Shown here: piece after piece, positions 23,662 to 37,654 of the stretch
How positions within the stretch are numbered: the stretch's first letter is position 1
How the letters are laid out: each line of letters begins with the position of its first letter
DNA from: Paragordius varius
Taxonomy: Eukaryota; Nematomorpha
Assembly: GCA_964247055.1 (NCBI GenBank)
Contig: OZ176053.1
Span: 13,826,001 to 13,890,000 of the forward strand
Direction of reading: 5' to 3'
Length of the DNA: 64,000 nucleotides
Notes under the pieces: generated by a model
Database searches by the model: none
Told to the model about the DNA's origin: nothing
The model's input: only the letters and a program-made list of their open reading frames with translations
Program-made: the position numbers and the translations under genes

Positions 23662-26600
23662 GGTAGCCATTTTTATTTTTAAAATCGTATAAAATAAATT
23701 TTTTAAATATTTAAAAAATTCATAAAAATTACATTTATAGTCCGATCCCCAAAATATTTGGGATGATGATGGAACTACCATAGGGGTACCCAAAAAAAAT
23801 TATAGTGACATCACCTGATCAAATTTGGATTTTAGGTAGCCATTTTTATTTTTGAAATCGTATAAAATAAATTTTTTAAATATTTAAAAAATTCATAAAA
23901 ATTACATTTATACTCCGATCTTGAAAATATTTGGGGTGATGATGGAACTACCATAGGGCTACCCAAAAAAATTATAGTGACATCACCTGATCAAATTTGG
24001 ATTTTAGGTAGATATTTTTATTTTTAAAATCGTATAAAATAAATTTTTTAAATATTTAAAAAATTCATAAAAATTACATTTATAGTCCGATCCCCAAAAT
24101 ATTTGGGGTGATGATGGAACTACCATAGGGCTACCCAAAAAAAATTATGGCGACATCACCTGATCAAATTTGGATTTTAGGTAGCCATTTTTATTTTTAA
24201 AATCGTATAAAATAAATTTTTTAAATATTTAAAAAATTCATAAAAATTACATTTATACTCCGATCTCGAGAATATTTGGGGTGATGATGGAACTACCATA
24301 GGGCTACCCAAAAAAATTTATGGTGACATCACCTGATCAAATTTGGATTTTAGGTAGCCATTTTTATTTTTAAAATCGTATAAAATAAATTTTTTAAATA
24401 TTTAAAAAATTCATAAAAATTACATTTATAGTCCGATCCCCAAAATATTTGGGGTGATGATGGAACTACCATAGGGCTACCCAAAAAAAATTATGGCGAC
24501 ATCACCTGATCAAATTTGGATTTTAGGTAGCCATTTTTATTTTTAAAATCGTATAAAATAAATTTTTTAAATATTTAAAAAATTCATAAAAATTACATTT
24601 ATACTCCGATCTCGAGAAAATTTGGGGTGATGATGGAACTACCATAGGGCTACCCAAAAAAATTTATGGTGACATCACCTGATCAAATTTGGATTTTAGG
24701 TAGCCATTTTTATTTTTAAAATCGTATAAAATAAATTATTTAAATATTTAAAAAATTCATAAAAATTACATTTATAGTCCGATCCCCAAAATATTTGGGG
24801 TGATGATGGAACTACCATAGGGCTACCCAAAAAAAATTATGGCGACATCACCTGATCAAATTTTGATTTTAGGTAGCCATTTTTTATTTTTAAAATCGTA
24901 TAAAATAAATTTTTTAAATATTTAAAAAATTCATAAAAATTACATTTATACTCCGATCTCGAAAATATTTGGGGTGATGATGGAACTACTATAGGGCTAC
25001 CCAAAAAAAATTATGGTGACATCACCTGATCAAATTTGGATTTTAGGTAGCCATTTTTATTTTTAAAATCGTATAAAATAAATTTTTTAAATATTTAAAA
25101 AATTCATAAAAATTACATTTATACTCCGATCTCGAAAATATTTGGGGTGATGATGGAACTACTATAGGGCTACCCAAAAAAATTTTTCGCGACATCACCT
25201 GATCAAATTTGGATTTTAGGTAGCCATTTTTATTTTTAATATCGTATAAAATAAATTTTTTAAATATTTAAAAAATTCATAAAAATTACATTTATACTCC
25301 GATCTCGAAAATATTTGGGGTGATGATGGAACTACTATAGGGCTACCCAAAAAAAATTTTGGCGACATCACCTGATCAAATTTGGATTTTAGGTAGCCAT
25401 TTTTATTTTTAAAAACGTATAAAATAAATTTTTTAAATATTTAAAAAATTCATAAAAATTACATTTATAGTCCGATCCCCAAAATATTTGGGATGATGAT
25501 GGAACTACCATAGGGGTACCCAAAAAAAATTATAGTGACATCACCTGATCAAATTTGGATTTTAGGTAGCCATTTTTATTTTTGAAATCGTATAAAATAA
25601 ATTTTTTAAATATTTAAAAAATTCATAAAAATTACATTTATACTCCGATCTCGAAAATATTTGGGGTGATGATGGAACTACCATAGGGCTACCCAAAAAA
25701 ATTATAGTGACATCACCTGATCAAATTTGGATTTTAGGTAGATATTTTTATTTTTAAAATCGTATAAAATAAATTTTTTAAATATTTAAAAAATTCATAA
25801 AAATTACATTTATAGTCCGATCCCCAAAATATTTGGGGTGATGATGGAACTACCATAGGGCTACCCAAAAAAAATTATGGCGACATCACCTGATCAAATT
25901 TGGATTTTAGGTAGCCATTTTTATTTTTAAAATCGTATAAAATAAATTTTTTAAATATTTAAAAAATTCATAAAAATTACATTTATACTCCGATCTCGAG
26001 AATATTTGGGGTGATGATGGAACTACCATAGGGCTACCCAAAAAAATTTATGGTGACATCACCTGATCAAATTTGGATTTTAGGTAGCCATTTTTATTTT
26101 TAAAATCGTATAAAATAAATTTTTTAAATATTTAAAAAATTCATAAAAATTACATTTATAGTCCGATCCCCAAAATATTTGGGGTGATGATGGAACTACC
26201 ATAGGGCTACCCAAAAAAAATTATGGCGACATCACCTGATCAAATTTGGATTTTAGGTAGCCATTTTTATTTTTAAAATCGTATAAAATAAATTTTTTAA
26301 ATATTTAAAAAATTCATAAAAATTACATTTATACTCCGATCTCGAGAAAATTTGGGGTGATGATGGAACTACCATAGGGCTACCCAAAAAAATTTATGGT
26401 GACATCACCTGATCAAATTTGGATTTTAGGTAGCCATTTTTATTTTTAAAATCGTATAAAATAAATTTTTTAAATATTTAAAAAATTCATAAAAATTACA
26501 TTTATAGTCCGATCCCCAAAATATTTGGGGTGATGATGGAACTACCATAGGGCTACCCAAAAAAAATTATGGCGACATCACCTGATCAAATTTTGATTTT

Positions 26601-27121
26601 AGGTAGCCATTTTTTATTTTTAAAATCGTATAAAATAAATTTTTTAAATATTTAAAAAATTCATAAAAATTACATTTATACTCCGATCTCGAAAATATTT
26701 GGGGTGATGATGGAACTACTATAGGGCTACCCAAAAAAAATTATGGTGACATCACCTGATCAAATTTGGATTTTAGGTAGCCATTTTTATTTTTAAAATC
26801 GTATAAAATAAATTTTTTAAATATTTAAAAAATTCATAAAAATTACATTTATACTCCGATCTCGAAAATATTTGGGGTGATGATGGAACTACTATAGGGC
26901 TACCCAAAAAAAATTTTCGCGACATCACCTGATCAAATTTGGATTTTAGGTAGCCATTTTTATTTTTAATATCGTATAAAATAAATTTTTTAAATATTTA
27001 AAAAATTCATAAAAATTACATTTATACTCCGATCTCGAAAATATTTGGGGTGATGATGGAACTACTATAGGGCTACCCAAAAAAAATTTTGGCGACATCA
27101 CCTGATCAAATTTGGATTTTA
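23662..27121 (+). repeat. Satellite 2 higher-order repeat: 10 monomers, two tandem copies of 1730 bp
   Basis: Copies run 23662-25391 and 25392-27121. Each has the order B A B A B A B A A A and shares private markers in the same places: TTGGGATGATGATGG with CATAGGGGTACCC, GGTAGATATTTTT, CTCGAGAATATTT, CTCGAGAAAATTT, CCATTTTTTATTTTT and a TTTTCGCGACATC unit. The copies differ at only a few bases, so the duplication is recent. Confidence 0.92.
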
Positions 27122-30100
27122 GGTAGCCATTTTTATTTTTAAAATCGTATAAAATAAATTTTTTAAATATTTAAAAAATTCATAAAAATTACATTTATAG
27201 TCCGATCCCCAAAATATTTGGGGTGATGATGGAACTACTATAGGGCTACCCAAAAAAAATTTTGGCGACATCACATGATCAAATTTGGATTTTAGGTAGC
27301 CATTTTTATTTTTAAAATCGTATAAAATAAATTTTTTAAATATTTAAAAAAATCATAAAAATTACATTTATAGTCCGATCCCCAAAATATTTGGGGTGAT
27401 GATGGAACTACCATAGGGCTACCCAAAAAAAATTATGGCAACATCACCTGATCAAATTTGGATTTTAGGTAGCCATTTTTATTTTTAAAATCGTATAAAA
27501 TAAATTTTTTAAATATTTAAAAAATTCATAAAAATTACATTTATAGTCCGATCCCCAAAATATTTGGGGTGATGATGGAACTACCATAGGGCTACCCAAA
27601 AAAATTATAGTGACATCACCTGATCAAATTTGGATTTTAGGTAGATATTTTTATTTTTAAAATCGTATAAAATAAATTTTTTAAATATTTAAAAAATTCA
27701 TAAAAATTACATTTATAGTCCGATCCCCAAAATATTTGGGGTGATGATGGAACTACCATAGGGCTACCCAAAAAAATTATGGTGACATCACCTGATCAAA
27801 TTTGGATTTTAGGTAGCCATTTTTATTTTTAAAATCGTATAAAATAAATTTTTTAAATATTTAAAAAATTCATAAAAATTACATTTATACTCCGATCTCG
27901 AGAATATTTGGGGTGATGATGGACCTACCATAGGGCTACCCAAAAAAATTTATGGTGACATCACCTGATCAAATTTGGATTTTAGGTAGCCATTTTTATT
28001 TTTAAAATCGTATAAAATAAATTTTTTAAATATTTAAAAAATTCATAAAAATTACATTTATAGTCCGATCCCCAAAATATTTGGGGTGATGATGGAACTA
28101 CCATAGGGCTACCCAAAAAAAATTATGGCGACATCACCTGGTCAAATTTTGATTTTATGTAGCGATTTTTTATTTTTAAAATCGTATAAAATAAATTTTT
28201 TAAATATTTAAAAAATTCATAAAAATTACATTTATACTCCGATCTCGAAAATATTTGGGGTGATGATGGAACTACTATAGGGCTACCCAAAAAAAATTTT
28301 GGCGACATCACCTGATCAAATTTGGATTTTAGGTAGCCATTTTTATTTTTAAAATCGTATAAAATAAATTTTTTAAATATTTAAAAAATTCATAAAAATT
28401 ACATTTATACTCCGATCTCGAAAATATTTGGGGTGATGATGGAACTACCATAGGGCTACCCAAAAAAATTATGGTGGCATCACCTGATCAAATTTGGATT
28501 TTAGGTAGCCATTTTTATTTTTAAAATCGTATAAATTAAATTTTTTAAATATTTAAAAAATTCATAAAAATTACATTTATACTCCGATCTCGAAAATATT
28601 TGGGGTGATGATGGAACTACCATAGGGCTACCCAAAAAAAATTATAGTGACATCACCTGATCAAATTTGGATTTTAGGTAGCCATTTTTATTTTTAAAAT
28701 CGTATAAAATAAATTTTTTAAATATTTAAAAAATTCATAAAAATTACATTTATAGTCCGATCCCCAAAATATTTGGGGTGATGATGGAACTACCATAGGG
28801 CTACCCAAAAAAAATTATGGCGACATCACCTGATCAAATTTGGATTTTAGGTAGCCATTTTTATTTTTAAAATCGTATAAAATAAATTTTTTAAATATTT
28901 AAAAAATTCATAAAAATTACATTTATACTCCGATCTCGAAAATATTTGGGGTGATGATGGAACTACTATAGGGCTACCCAAAAAAAATTTTGGCGACATC
29001 ACCTGATCAAATTTGGATTTTAGGTAGCCATTTTTATTTTTAAAATCGTATAAAATAAATTTTTTAAATATTTAAAAAATTCATAAAAATTACATTTATA
29101 CTCCGATCTCGAGAATATTTGGGGTGATGATGGAACTACCATAGGGCTACCCAAAAAAATTTATGGTGACATCACCTGATCAAATTTGGATTTTAGGTAG
29201 CCATTTTTATTTTTAAAATCGTATAAAATAAATTTTTTAAATATTTAAAAAATTCATAAAAATTACATTTATAGTCCGATCCCCAAAATATTTGGGGTGA
29301 TGATGGAACTACCATAGGGCTACCCAAAAAAAATTATGGCGACATCACCTGATCAAATTTGGATTTTAGGTAGCCATTTTTATTTTTAAAATCGTATAAA
29401 ATAAATTTTTTAAATATTTAAAAAATTCATAAAAATTACATTTATACTCCGATCTCGAGAAAATTTGGGGTGATGATGGAACTACCATAGGGCTACCCAA
29501 AAAAATTTATGGTGACATCACCTGATCAAATTTGGATTTTAGGTAGCCATTTTTATTTTTAAAATCGTATAAAATAAATTTTTTAAATATTTAAAAAATT
29601 CATAAAAATTACATTTATACTCCGATCTCGAAAATATTTGGGGTGATGATGGAACTACTATAGGGCTACCCAAAAAAAATTTTGGCGACATCACCTGATC
29701 AAATTTGGATTTTAGGTAGCCATTTTTATTTTTAAAATCGTATAAAATAAATTTTTTAAATATTTAAAAAATTCATAAAAATTACATTTATAGTCCGATC
29801 CCCAAAATATTTGGGGTGATGATGGAACTACCATAGGGCTACCCAAAAAAAATTATGGTGACATCAGCTGATCAAATTTGGATTTTAGGTAGCCATTTTT
29901 ATTTTTAAAATCGTATAAATTAAATTTTTTAAATATTTAAAAAATTCATAAAAATTACATTTATACTCCGATCTCGAAAATATTTGGGGTGATGATGGAA
30001 CTACCATAGGGCTACCCAAAAAAAATTATAGTGACATCACCTGATCAAATTTGGATTTTAGGTAGCCATTTTTATTTTTAAAATCGTATAAAATAAATTT

Positions 30101-31098
30101 TTTAAATATTTAAAAAATTCATAAAAATTACATTTATAGTCCGATCCCCAAAATATTTGGGGTGATGATGGAACTACCATAGGGCTACCCAAAAAAAATT
30201 ATGGCGACATCACCTGATCAAATTTGGATTTTAGGTAGCCATTTTTATTTTTAAAATCGTATAAAATAAATTTTTTAAATATTTAAAAAATTCATAAAAA
30301 TTACATTTATACTCCGATCTCGAGAATATTTGGGGTGATGATGGAACTACCATAGGGCTACCCAAAAAAATTTATGGTGACATCACATGATCAAATTTGG
30401 ATTTTAGGTAGCCATTTTTATTTTTAAAATCGTATAAAATAAATTTTTTAAATATTTAAAAAAATCATAAAAATTACATTTATAGTCCGATCCCCAAAAT
30501 ATTTGGGGTGATGATGGAACTACCATAGGGCTACCCAAAAAAAATTATGGCAACATCACCTGATCAAATTTGGATTTTAGGTAGCCATTTTTATTTTTAA
30601 AATCGTATAAAATAAATTTTTTAAATATTTAAAAAATTCATAAAAATTACATTTATAGTCCGATCCCCAAAATATTTGGGGTGATGATGGAACTACTATA
30701 GGGCTACCCAAAAAAAATTTTGGCGACATCACCTGATCAAATTTGGATTTTAGGTAGCCATTTTTATTTTTAAAATCGTATAAATTAAATTTTTTAAATA
30801 TTTAAAAAATTCATAAAAATTACATTTATACTCCGATCTCGAAAATATTTGGGGTGATGATGGAACTACCATAGGGCTACCCAAAAAAAATTATGGTGAC
30901 ATCAGCTGATCAAATTTGGATTTTAGGTAGCCATTTTTATTTTTAAAATCGTATAAATTAAATTTTTTAAATATTTAAAAAATTCATAAAAATTACATTT
31001 ATACTCCGATCTCGAAAATATTTGGGGTGATGATGGAACTACCATAGGGCTACCCAAAAAAAATTATAGTGACATCACCTGATCAAATTTGGATTTTA

Positions 31099-33350
31099 GG
31101 TAGCCATTTTTATTTTTAAAATCGTATAAAATAAATTTTTTAAATATTTAAAAAATTCATAAAAATTACATTTATAGTCCGATCCCCAAAATATTTGGGA
31201 TGATGATGGAACTACCATAGGGCTACCCAAAAAAAAATATGGTGACAATACCTGATCGAATTTGGATTTTAGGTAGCCATTTTTATTTTTTAAATCGTAT
31301 AAAATAAATTTTTTAAATATTTAAAAAATTCATAAAAATTACATTTATACTCCGATCTCGAAAATATTTGGGGTGATGATGGAACTACCATAGGGCTACC
31401 CAAAAAAAATTATGTTGACATCACCTAATCAAATTTGGATTTTAGGTAGCCATTTTTATTTTTAAAATCGTATAAAATAAATTTTTTAAATATTTAAAAA
31501 ATTTATAAAAATTACATTTATACTCCGATCTCGAAAATATTTGGGGTGATGATGGAACTACCATAGGGCTACCCAAAAAAAATTATGTTGACATCACCTG
31601 ATCAAATTTGGATTTTAGGTAGCCATTTTTATTTTTAAAATCGTTAAAATAAATTTTTTAAATATTTAAAAAATTCATAAAAAATACATTTATAGTCCGA
31701 TCCCCAAAATATTTGGGGTGATGATGGAACTACCATAGGGCTACCCAAAAAAAATTATGGCGACATCACCTGATCAAATTTGGATTTTAGGTAGCCATTT
31801 TTATTTTTAAAATCGTATAAAATAAATTTTTTAAATATTTAAAAAATTCATAAAAATTACATTTATACTCCGATCTCGAAAATATTTGGGGTGATGATGG
31901 AACTACCATAGGGCTACCCAAAAAAAATTATGGCGACATCACCTGATCAAATTTGGATTTTAGGTAGCCATTTTTATTTTTAAAATCGTATAAAATAAAT
32001 TTTTTAAATATTTTAAAAATTCAAAAAAATTACATTTATACTCCGATCTCGACAATATTTGGGGTGATGATGGAACTACCATAGGGCTACCCAAAAAAAA
32101 TTATGGTGACATCACCTGATCAAATTTGGATTTTAGGTAGCCATTTTTATTTTTAAAATCGTATAAAATAAATTTTTTAAATATTTAAAAAATTCATAAA
32201 AATTACATTTATAGTCCGATCCCCAAAGTATTTGGGGTGATGATGGAACTACCATAGGGCTACCCAAAAAAATTATAGTGACATCACCTGATCAAATTTG
32301 GATTTTCGGTAGCCATTTTTATTTTTAAAATCGTATAAAATAAATTTTTTAAATATTTAAAAAATTCATAAAAATTACATTTATACTCCGATCTCGAAAA
32401 TATTTGGGGTGATGATGGAACTACCATAGGGCTACCCAAAAAAAATTATGGTGACAATACCTGATCGAATTTGGATTTTAGGTAGCCATTTTTATTTTTT
32501 AAATCGTATAAAATAAATTTTTTAAATATTTAAAAAATTCATAAAAATTACATTTATACTCCGATCTCGAAAATATTTGGGGTGATGATGGAACTACCAT
32601 AGGGCTACCCAAAAAAAATTATAGTGACATCACCTGATCAAATTTGGATTTTAGGTAGCCATTTTTATTTTTAAAATCGTATAAAATAAATTTTTTAAAT
32701 ATTTAAAAAATTCATAAAAATTACATTTATAGTCCGATCCCCAAAATATTTGGGATGATGATGGAACTACCATAGGGCTACCCAAAAAAAAATATGGTGA
32801 CAATACCTGATCGAATTTGGATTTTAGGTAGCCATTTTTATTTTTTAAATCGTATAAAATAAATTTTTTAAATATTGAAAAAATTCATAAAAATTACATT
32901 TATACTCCGATCTCGAAAATATTTGGGGTGATGATGGAACTACCATAGGGCTACCCAAAAAAAATTATGTTGACATCACCTAATCAAATTTGGATTTTAG
33001 GTAGCCATTTTTATTTTTAAAATCGTATAAAATAAATTTTTTAAATATTTAAAAAATTTATAAAAATTACATTTATACTCCGATCTCGAAAATATTTGGG
33101 GTGATGATGGAACTACCATAGGGCTACCCAAAAAAAATTATGTTGACATCACCTGATCAAATTTGGATTTTAGGTAGCCATTTTTATTTTTAAAATCGTA
33201 TAAAATAAATTTTTTAAATATTTAAAAAATTCATAAAAAATACATTTATAGTCCGATCCCCAAAATATTTGGGGTGATGATGGAACTACCATAGGGCTAC
33301 CCAAAAAAAATTATGGCGACATCACCTGATCAAATTTGGATTTTAGGTAG
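31099..33350 (+). repeat. Satellite 2 block duplicated at 1555-bp offset (9 monomers)
   Basis: A four-monomer run with GGTGACAATACCTGATCG, CCATTTTTATTTTTTAAAT, TATGTTGACATCACCTAATC and AAAAAATACATTTATAG occurs from 31099 and again from 32654. Similarity is lost after the fourth monomer, so only part of the original 9-monomer unit is preserved. Confidence 0.82.
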
Positions 33351-34380
33351 CCATTTTTATTTTTAAAATCGTATAAAATAAATTTTTTAAATATTTAAAA
33401 AATTCATAAAAATTACATTTATAGTCCGATCAGCAAAATATTTGGGGTGATGATGGAACTACCATAGGGCTACCCAAAAAAATTATAGTGACATCACCTG
33501 ATCAAATTTGGATTTTAGGTAGCCATTTTTATTTTTAAAATCGTATAAAATAAATTTTTTAAATATTTAAAAAATTTATAAAAATTACATTTATACTCCG
33601 ATCTCGAAAATATTTGGGGTGATGATAAAACTACCATAGAGCTACCCAAAAAAAATTATAGTGACATCACCTGATCAAATTTGGATTTTAGGTAGCCATT
33701 TTTATTTTTGAAATCGTATAAAATAAATTTTTTAAATATTTAAAAAATTCATAAAAATTACATTTATACTCCGATCTCGAAAATATTTGGGGTGATGATG
33801 GAACTACCATAGGGCTACCCAAAAAAAATTATGGCGACATCACCTGATCAAATTTTGATTTTAGGTAGCCATTTTTTATTTTTAAAATCGTATAAAATAA
33901 ATTTTTTAAATATTTAAAAAATTCATAAAAAATACATTTATAGTCCGATCCCCAAAATATTTGGGGTGATGATGGAACTACCATAGGGCTACCCAAAAAA
34001 ATTATGGCGACATCACCTGATCAAATTTTGATTTTAGGTAGCCATTTTTATTTTTAAAATCGTATAAAATAAATTTTTTAAATATTTAAAAAATTCATAA
34101 AAAATACATTTATAGTCCGATCCCCAAAATATTTGGGGTGATGATGGAACTACCATAGGGCTACCCAAAAAAATTATAGTGACATCACCTGATCAAATTT
34201 GGATTTTAGTAGCCATTTTTATTTTTAAAATCGTATAAAATAAATTTTTTAAATATTTAAAAAATTTATAAAAATTACATTTATACTCCGATCTCGAAAA
34301 TATTTGGGGTTATGATGGAACTACCATAGAGCTACCCAAAAAAAATTATAGTGACATCACCTGATCAAATTTGGATTTTA

Positions 34381-36100
34381 GGTAGCCATTTTTATTTTTG
34401 AAATCGTATAAAATAAATTTTTTAAATATTTAAAAAATTTATAAAAATTACATTTATACTCCGATCTCGAAAATATTTGGGGTGATGATGGAACTACCAT
34501 AGGGCTACCCAAAATAAATTATGTTGACATCACCTGATCAAATTTGGATTTTAGGTAGCCATTTTTATTTTTGAAATCGTATAAAATAAATTTTTTAAAT
34601 ATTTAAAAAATTCATAAAAATTACATTTATACTCCGATCTCGACAATATTTGGGGTGATGATGGAACTACCATAGGGCTACCCAAAAAAAATTATGGTGA
34701 CATCACCTGATCAAATTTGGATTTTAGGTAGCCATTTTTATTTTTAAAATCGTATAAAATAAATTTTTTAAATATTTAAAAAATTCATAAAAATTACATT
34801 TATACTCCGATCTCGAAAATATTTGGGGTGATGATGGAACTACTATAGGGCTACCCAAAAAAAATTATGGCGACATCACCTGATCAAATTTTGATTTTAG
34901 GTAGCCATTTTTTATTTTTAAAATCGTATAAAATAAATTTTTTAAATATTTAAAAAATTCATAAAAATTACATTTATACTCCGATCTCGAATTGGGGTGA
35001 TGATGGAACTACCATAGGGCTACCCAAAAAAATTATGGTGACATCACCTGATCAAATTTGGATTTTAGGTAGCCATTTTTATTTTTAAAATCGTATAAAA
35101 TAAATTTTTTAAATATTTAAAAAATTCATAAAAATTACATTTATACTCCGATCTCGAAAATATTTGGGGTGATGATGGAACTACCATAGGGCTACCCAAA
35201 AAAAATTATGGCGACATCACCTGATCAAATTTGGATTTTAGGTAGCCATTTTTATTTTTAAAATCGTATAAAATAAATTTTTTAAATATTTAAAAAATTC
35301 ATAAAAATTACATTTATACTCCGATCTCGAAAATATTTGGGGTGATGATGGAACTACCATAGGGCTACCCAAAATAAATTATGTTGACATCACCTGATCA
35401 AATTTGGATTTTAGGTAGCCATTTTTATTTTTGAAATCGTATAAAATAAATTTTTTAAATATTTAAAAAATTCATAAAAATTACATTTATACTCCGATCT
35501 CGACAATATTTGGGGTGATGATGGAACTACCATAGGGCTACCCAAAAAAAATTATGGTGACATCACCTGATCAAATTTGGATTTTAGGTAGCCATTTTTA
35601 TTTTTAAAATCGTATAAAATAAATTTTTTAAATATTTAAAAAATTCATAAAAATTACATTTATACTCCGATCTCGAAAATATTTGGGGTGATGATGGAAC
35701 TACTATAGGGCTACCCAAAAAAAATTATGGCGACATCACCTGATCAAATTTTGATTTTAGGTAGCCATTTTTTATTTTTAAAATCGTATAAAATAAATTT
35801 TTTAAATATTTAAAAAATTCATAAAAATTACATTTATACTCCGATCTCGAATTGGGGTGATGATGGAACTACCATAGGGCTACCCAAAAAAATTATGGTG
35901 ACATCACCTGATCAAATTTGGATTTTAGGTAGCCATTTTTATTTTTAAAATCGTATAAAATAAATTTTTTAAATATTTAAAAAATTCATAAAAATTACAT
36001 TTATACTCCGATCTCGAAAATATTTGGGGTGATGATGGAACTACCATAGGGCTACCCAAAAAAAATTATGGCGACATCACCTGATCAAATTTGGATTTTA
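34381..36100 (+). repeat. Satellite 2 higher-order repeat: 5 monomers, two copies of 860 bp
   Basis: Copies run about 34381-35240 and 35241-36100. Both carry the rare TACCCAAAATAAATTATGTT unit (34501/35361 markers) and a distinctive monomer where GATCTCGAATTGGGG (34983/35843) has lost the AAAATATT block. The shared deletion fixes the register and shows the whole 5-mer was copied together. Confidence 0.92.
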
Positions 36101-37654
36101 GGTAGCCATTTTTATTTTTAAAATCGTATAAAATAAATTTTTTAAATATTTAAAAAATTCATAAAAATTACATTTATACTCCGATCTCGAAAATATTTGG
36201 GGTGATGATGGAACTACTATAGGGCTACCCAAAAAAAATTATGATGACATCACCTGATCAAATTTGGATTTTAGGTAGCCATTTTTATTTTTAAAATCGT
36301 ATAAAATAAATTTTTTAAATATTTAAAAAATTTAAAAAAATTACATTTATACTCCGATCTCGACAATATTTGGGGTGATGATGGAACTATCATAGGGCTA
36401 CCCAAAAAAATTATAGTGACATCACCTGATCAAATTTGGATTTTAGGTAGATATTTTTATTTTTAAAATCGTATAAAATAAATTTTTTAAATATTTAAAA
36501 AATTCATAAAAATTACATTTATACTCCGATCTCGAAAATATTTGGGGTGATGATGGAACTACTATAGGGCTACCCAAAAAAAATTTTGGAGACATCACCT
36601 GATCAAATTTATATTTTAGGTAGCCATTTTTATTTTTAAAATCGTATAAAATAAATTTTTTAAATATTTAAAAAATTCATAAAAATTACATTTATACTCT
36701 GATCTCGAAAATATTTGGGGTGATGATGGAACTACCATAGGGCTACCCAAAAAAAATTATGGCGACATCACCTAATCAAATTTGGATTTTAGGTAGCCAT
36801 TTTTATTTTTAAAATCGTATAAAATAAATTTTTTAAATATTTAAAAAATTCATAAAAATTACATTTATAGTCCGATCCCCAAAATATTTGGGGTGATGAT
36901 GGAACTACCATAGGGCTACCCAAAAAAAATTATGGCGACATCACCTGATCAAATTTGGATTTTAGGTAGCCATTTTTATTTTTAAAATTATATAAAATAA
37001 ATATTTTAAATATTTAAAAAATTCATAAAAATTACATTTAAAGTCCGATCTCAAAATATTTGGGGTTATGATGGGACTACCATAGGGCTACCCAAAAAAA
37101 ATTATGGCGACATCACCTGATCAAATTTGGATTTTAGGTAGCCATTTTTATTTTTAAAATCGTATAAAATAAATTTTTTAAATATTTAAAAAATTCATAA
37201 AAATTACATTTATACTCCGATCTCGAAAATATTTGGGGTGATGATGGAACTACCATAGGGCTACCCAAAAAAAATTATGGCGACATCACCTGATCAAATT
37301 TGGATTTTAGGTAGCCATTTTTATTTTTAAAATCGTATAAAATAAATTTTTTAAATATTTAAAAAATTCATAAAAATTACATTTATACTCCGATCTCGAA
37401 AATATTTGGGGTGATGATGGAACTACCATAGGGCTAGCCAAAAAAAATTATGGTGACATCACCTGATCAAATTTGGATTTTAGGTAGCCATTTTTATTTT
37501 TAAAATCGTATAAAATAAATTTTTTAAATATTTAAAAAATTCATAAAAATTACATTTTTACTCCGATCTCGACAATATTTGGGGTGATGATGGAACTACC
37601 ATAGGGCTACCCAAAAAAATTATAGTGACATCACCTGATCAAATTTGGATTTTA

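Noticed and set aside
28123-28311. 62-residue minus-strand reading frame (MMSPKFF...), repeated at 46098, 47481, 49383 and 50765
   Set aside because: It lies wholly within satellite 2 and spans slightly more than one monomer. It is open only where the CCATTTTTTATTTTT and TTTTGGCGAC variants coincide. The five copies are members of higher-order repeats, not a conserved gene, and the other ~330 monomers do not keep the frame.
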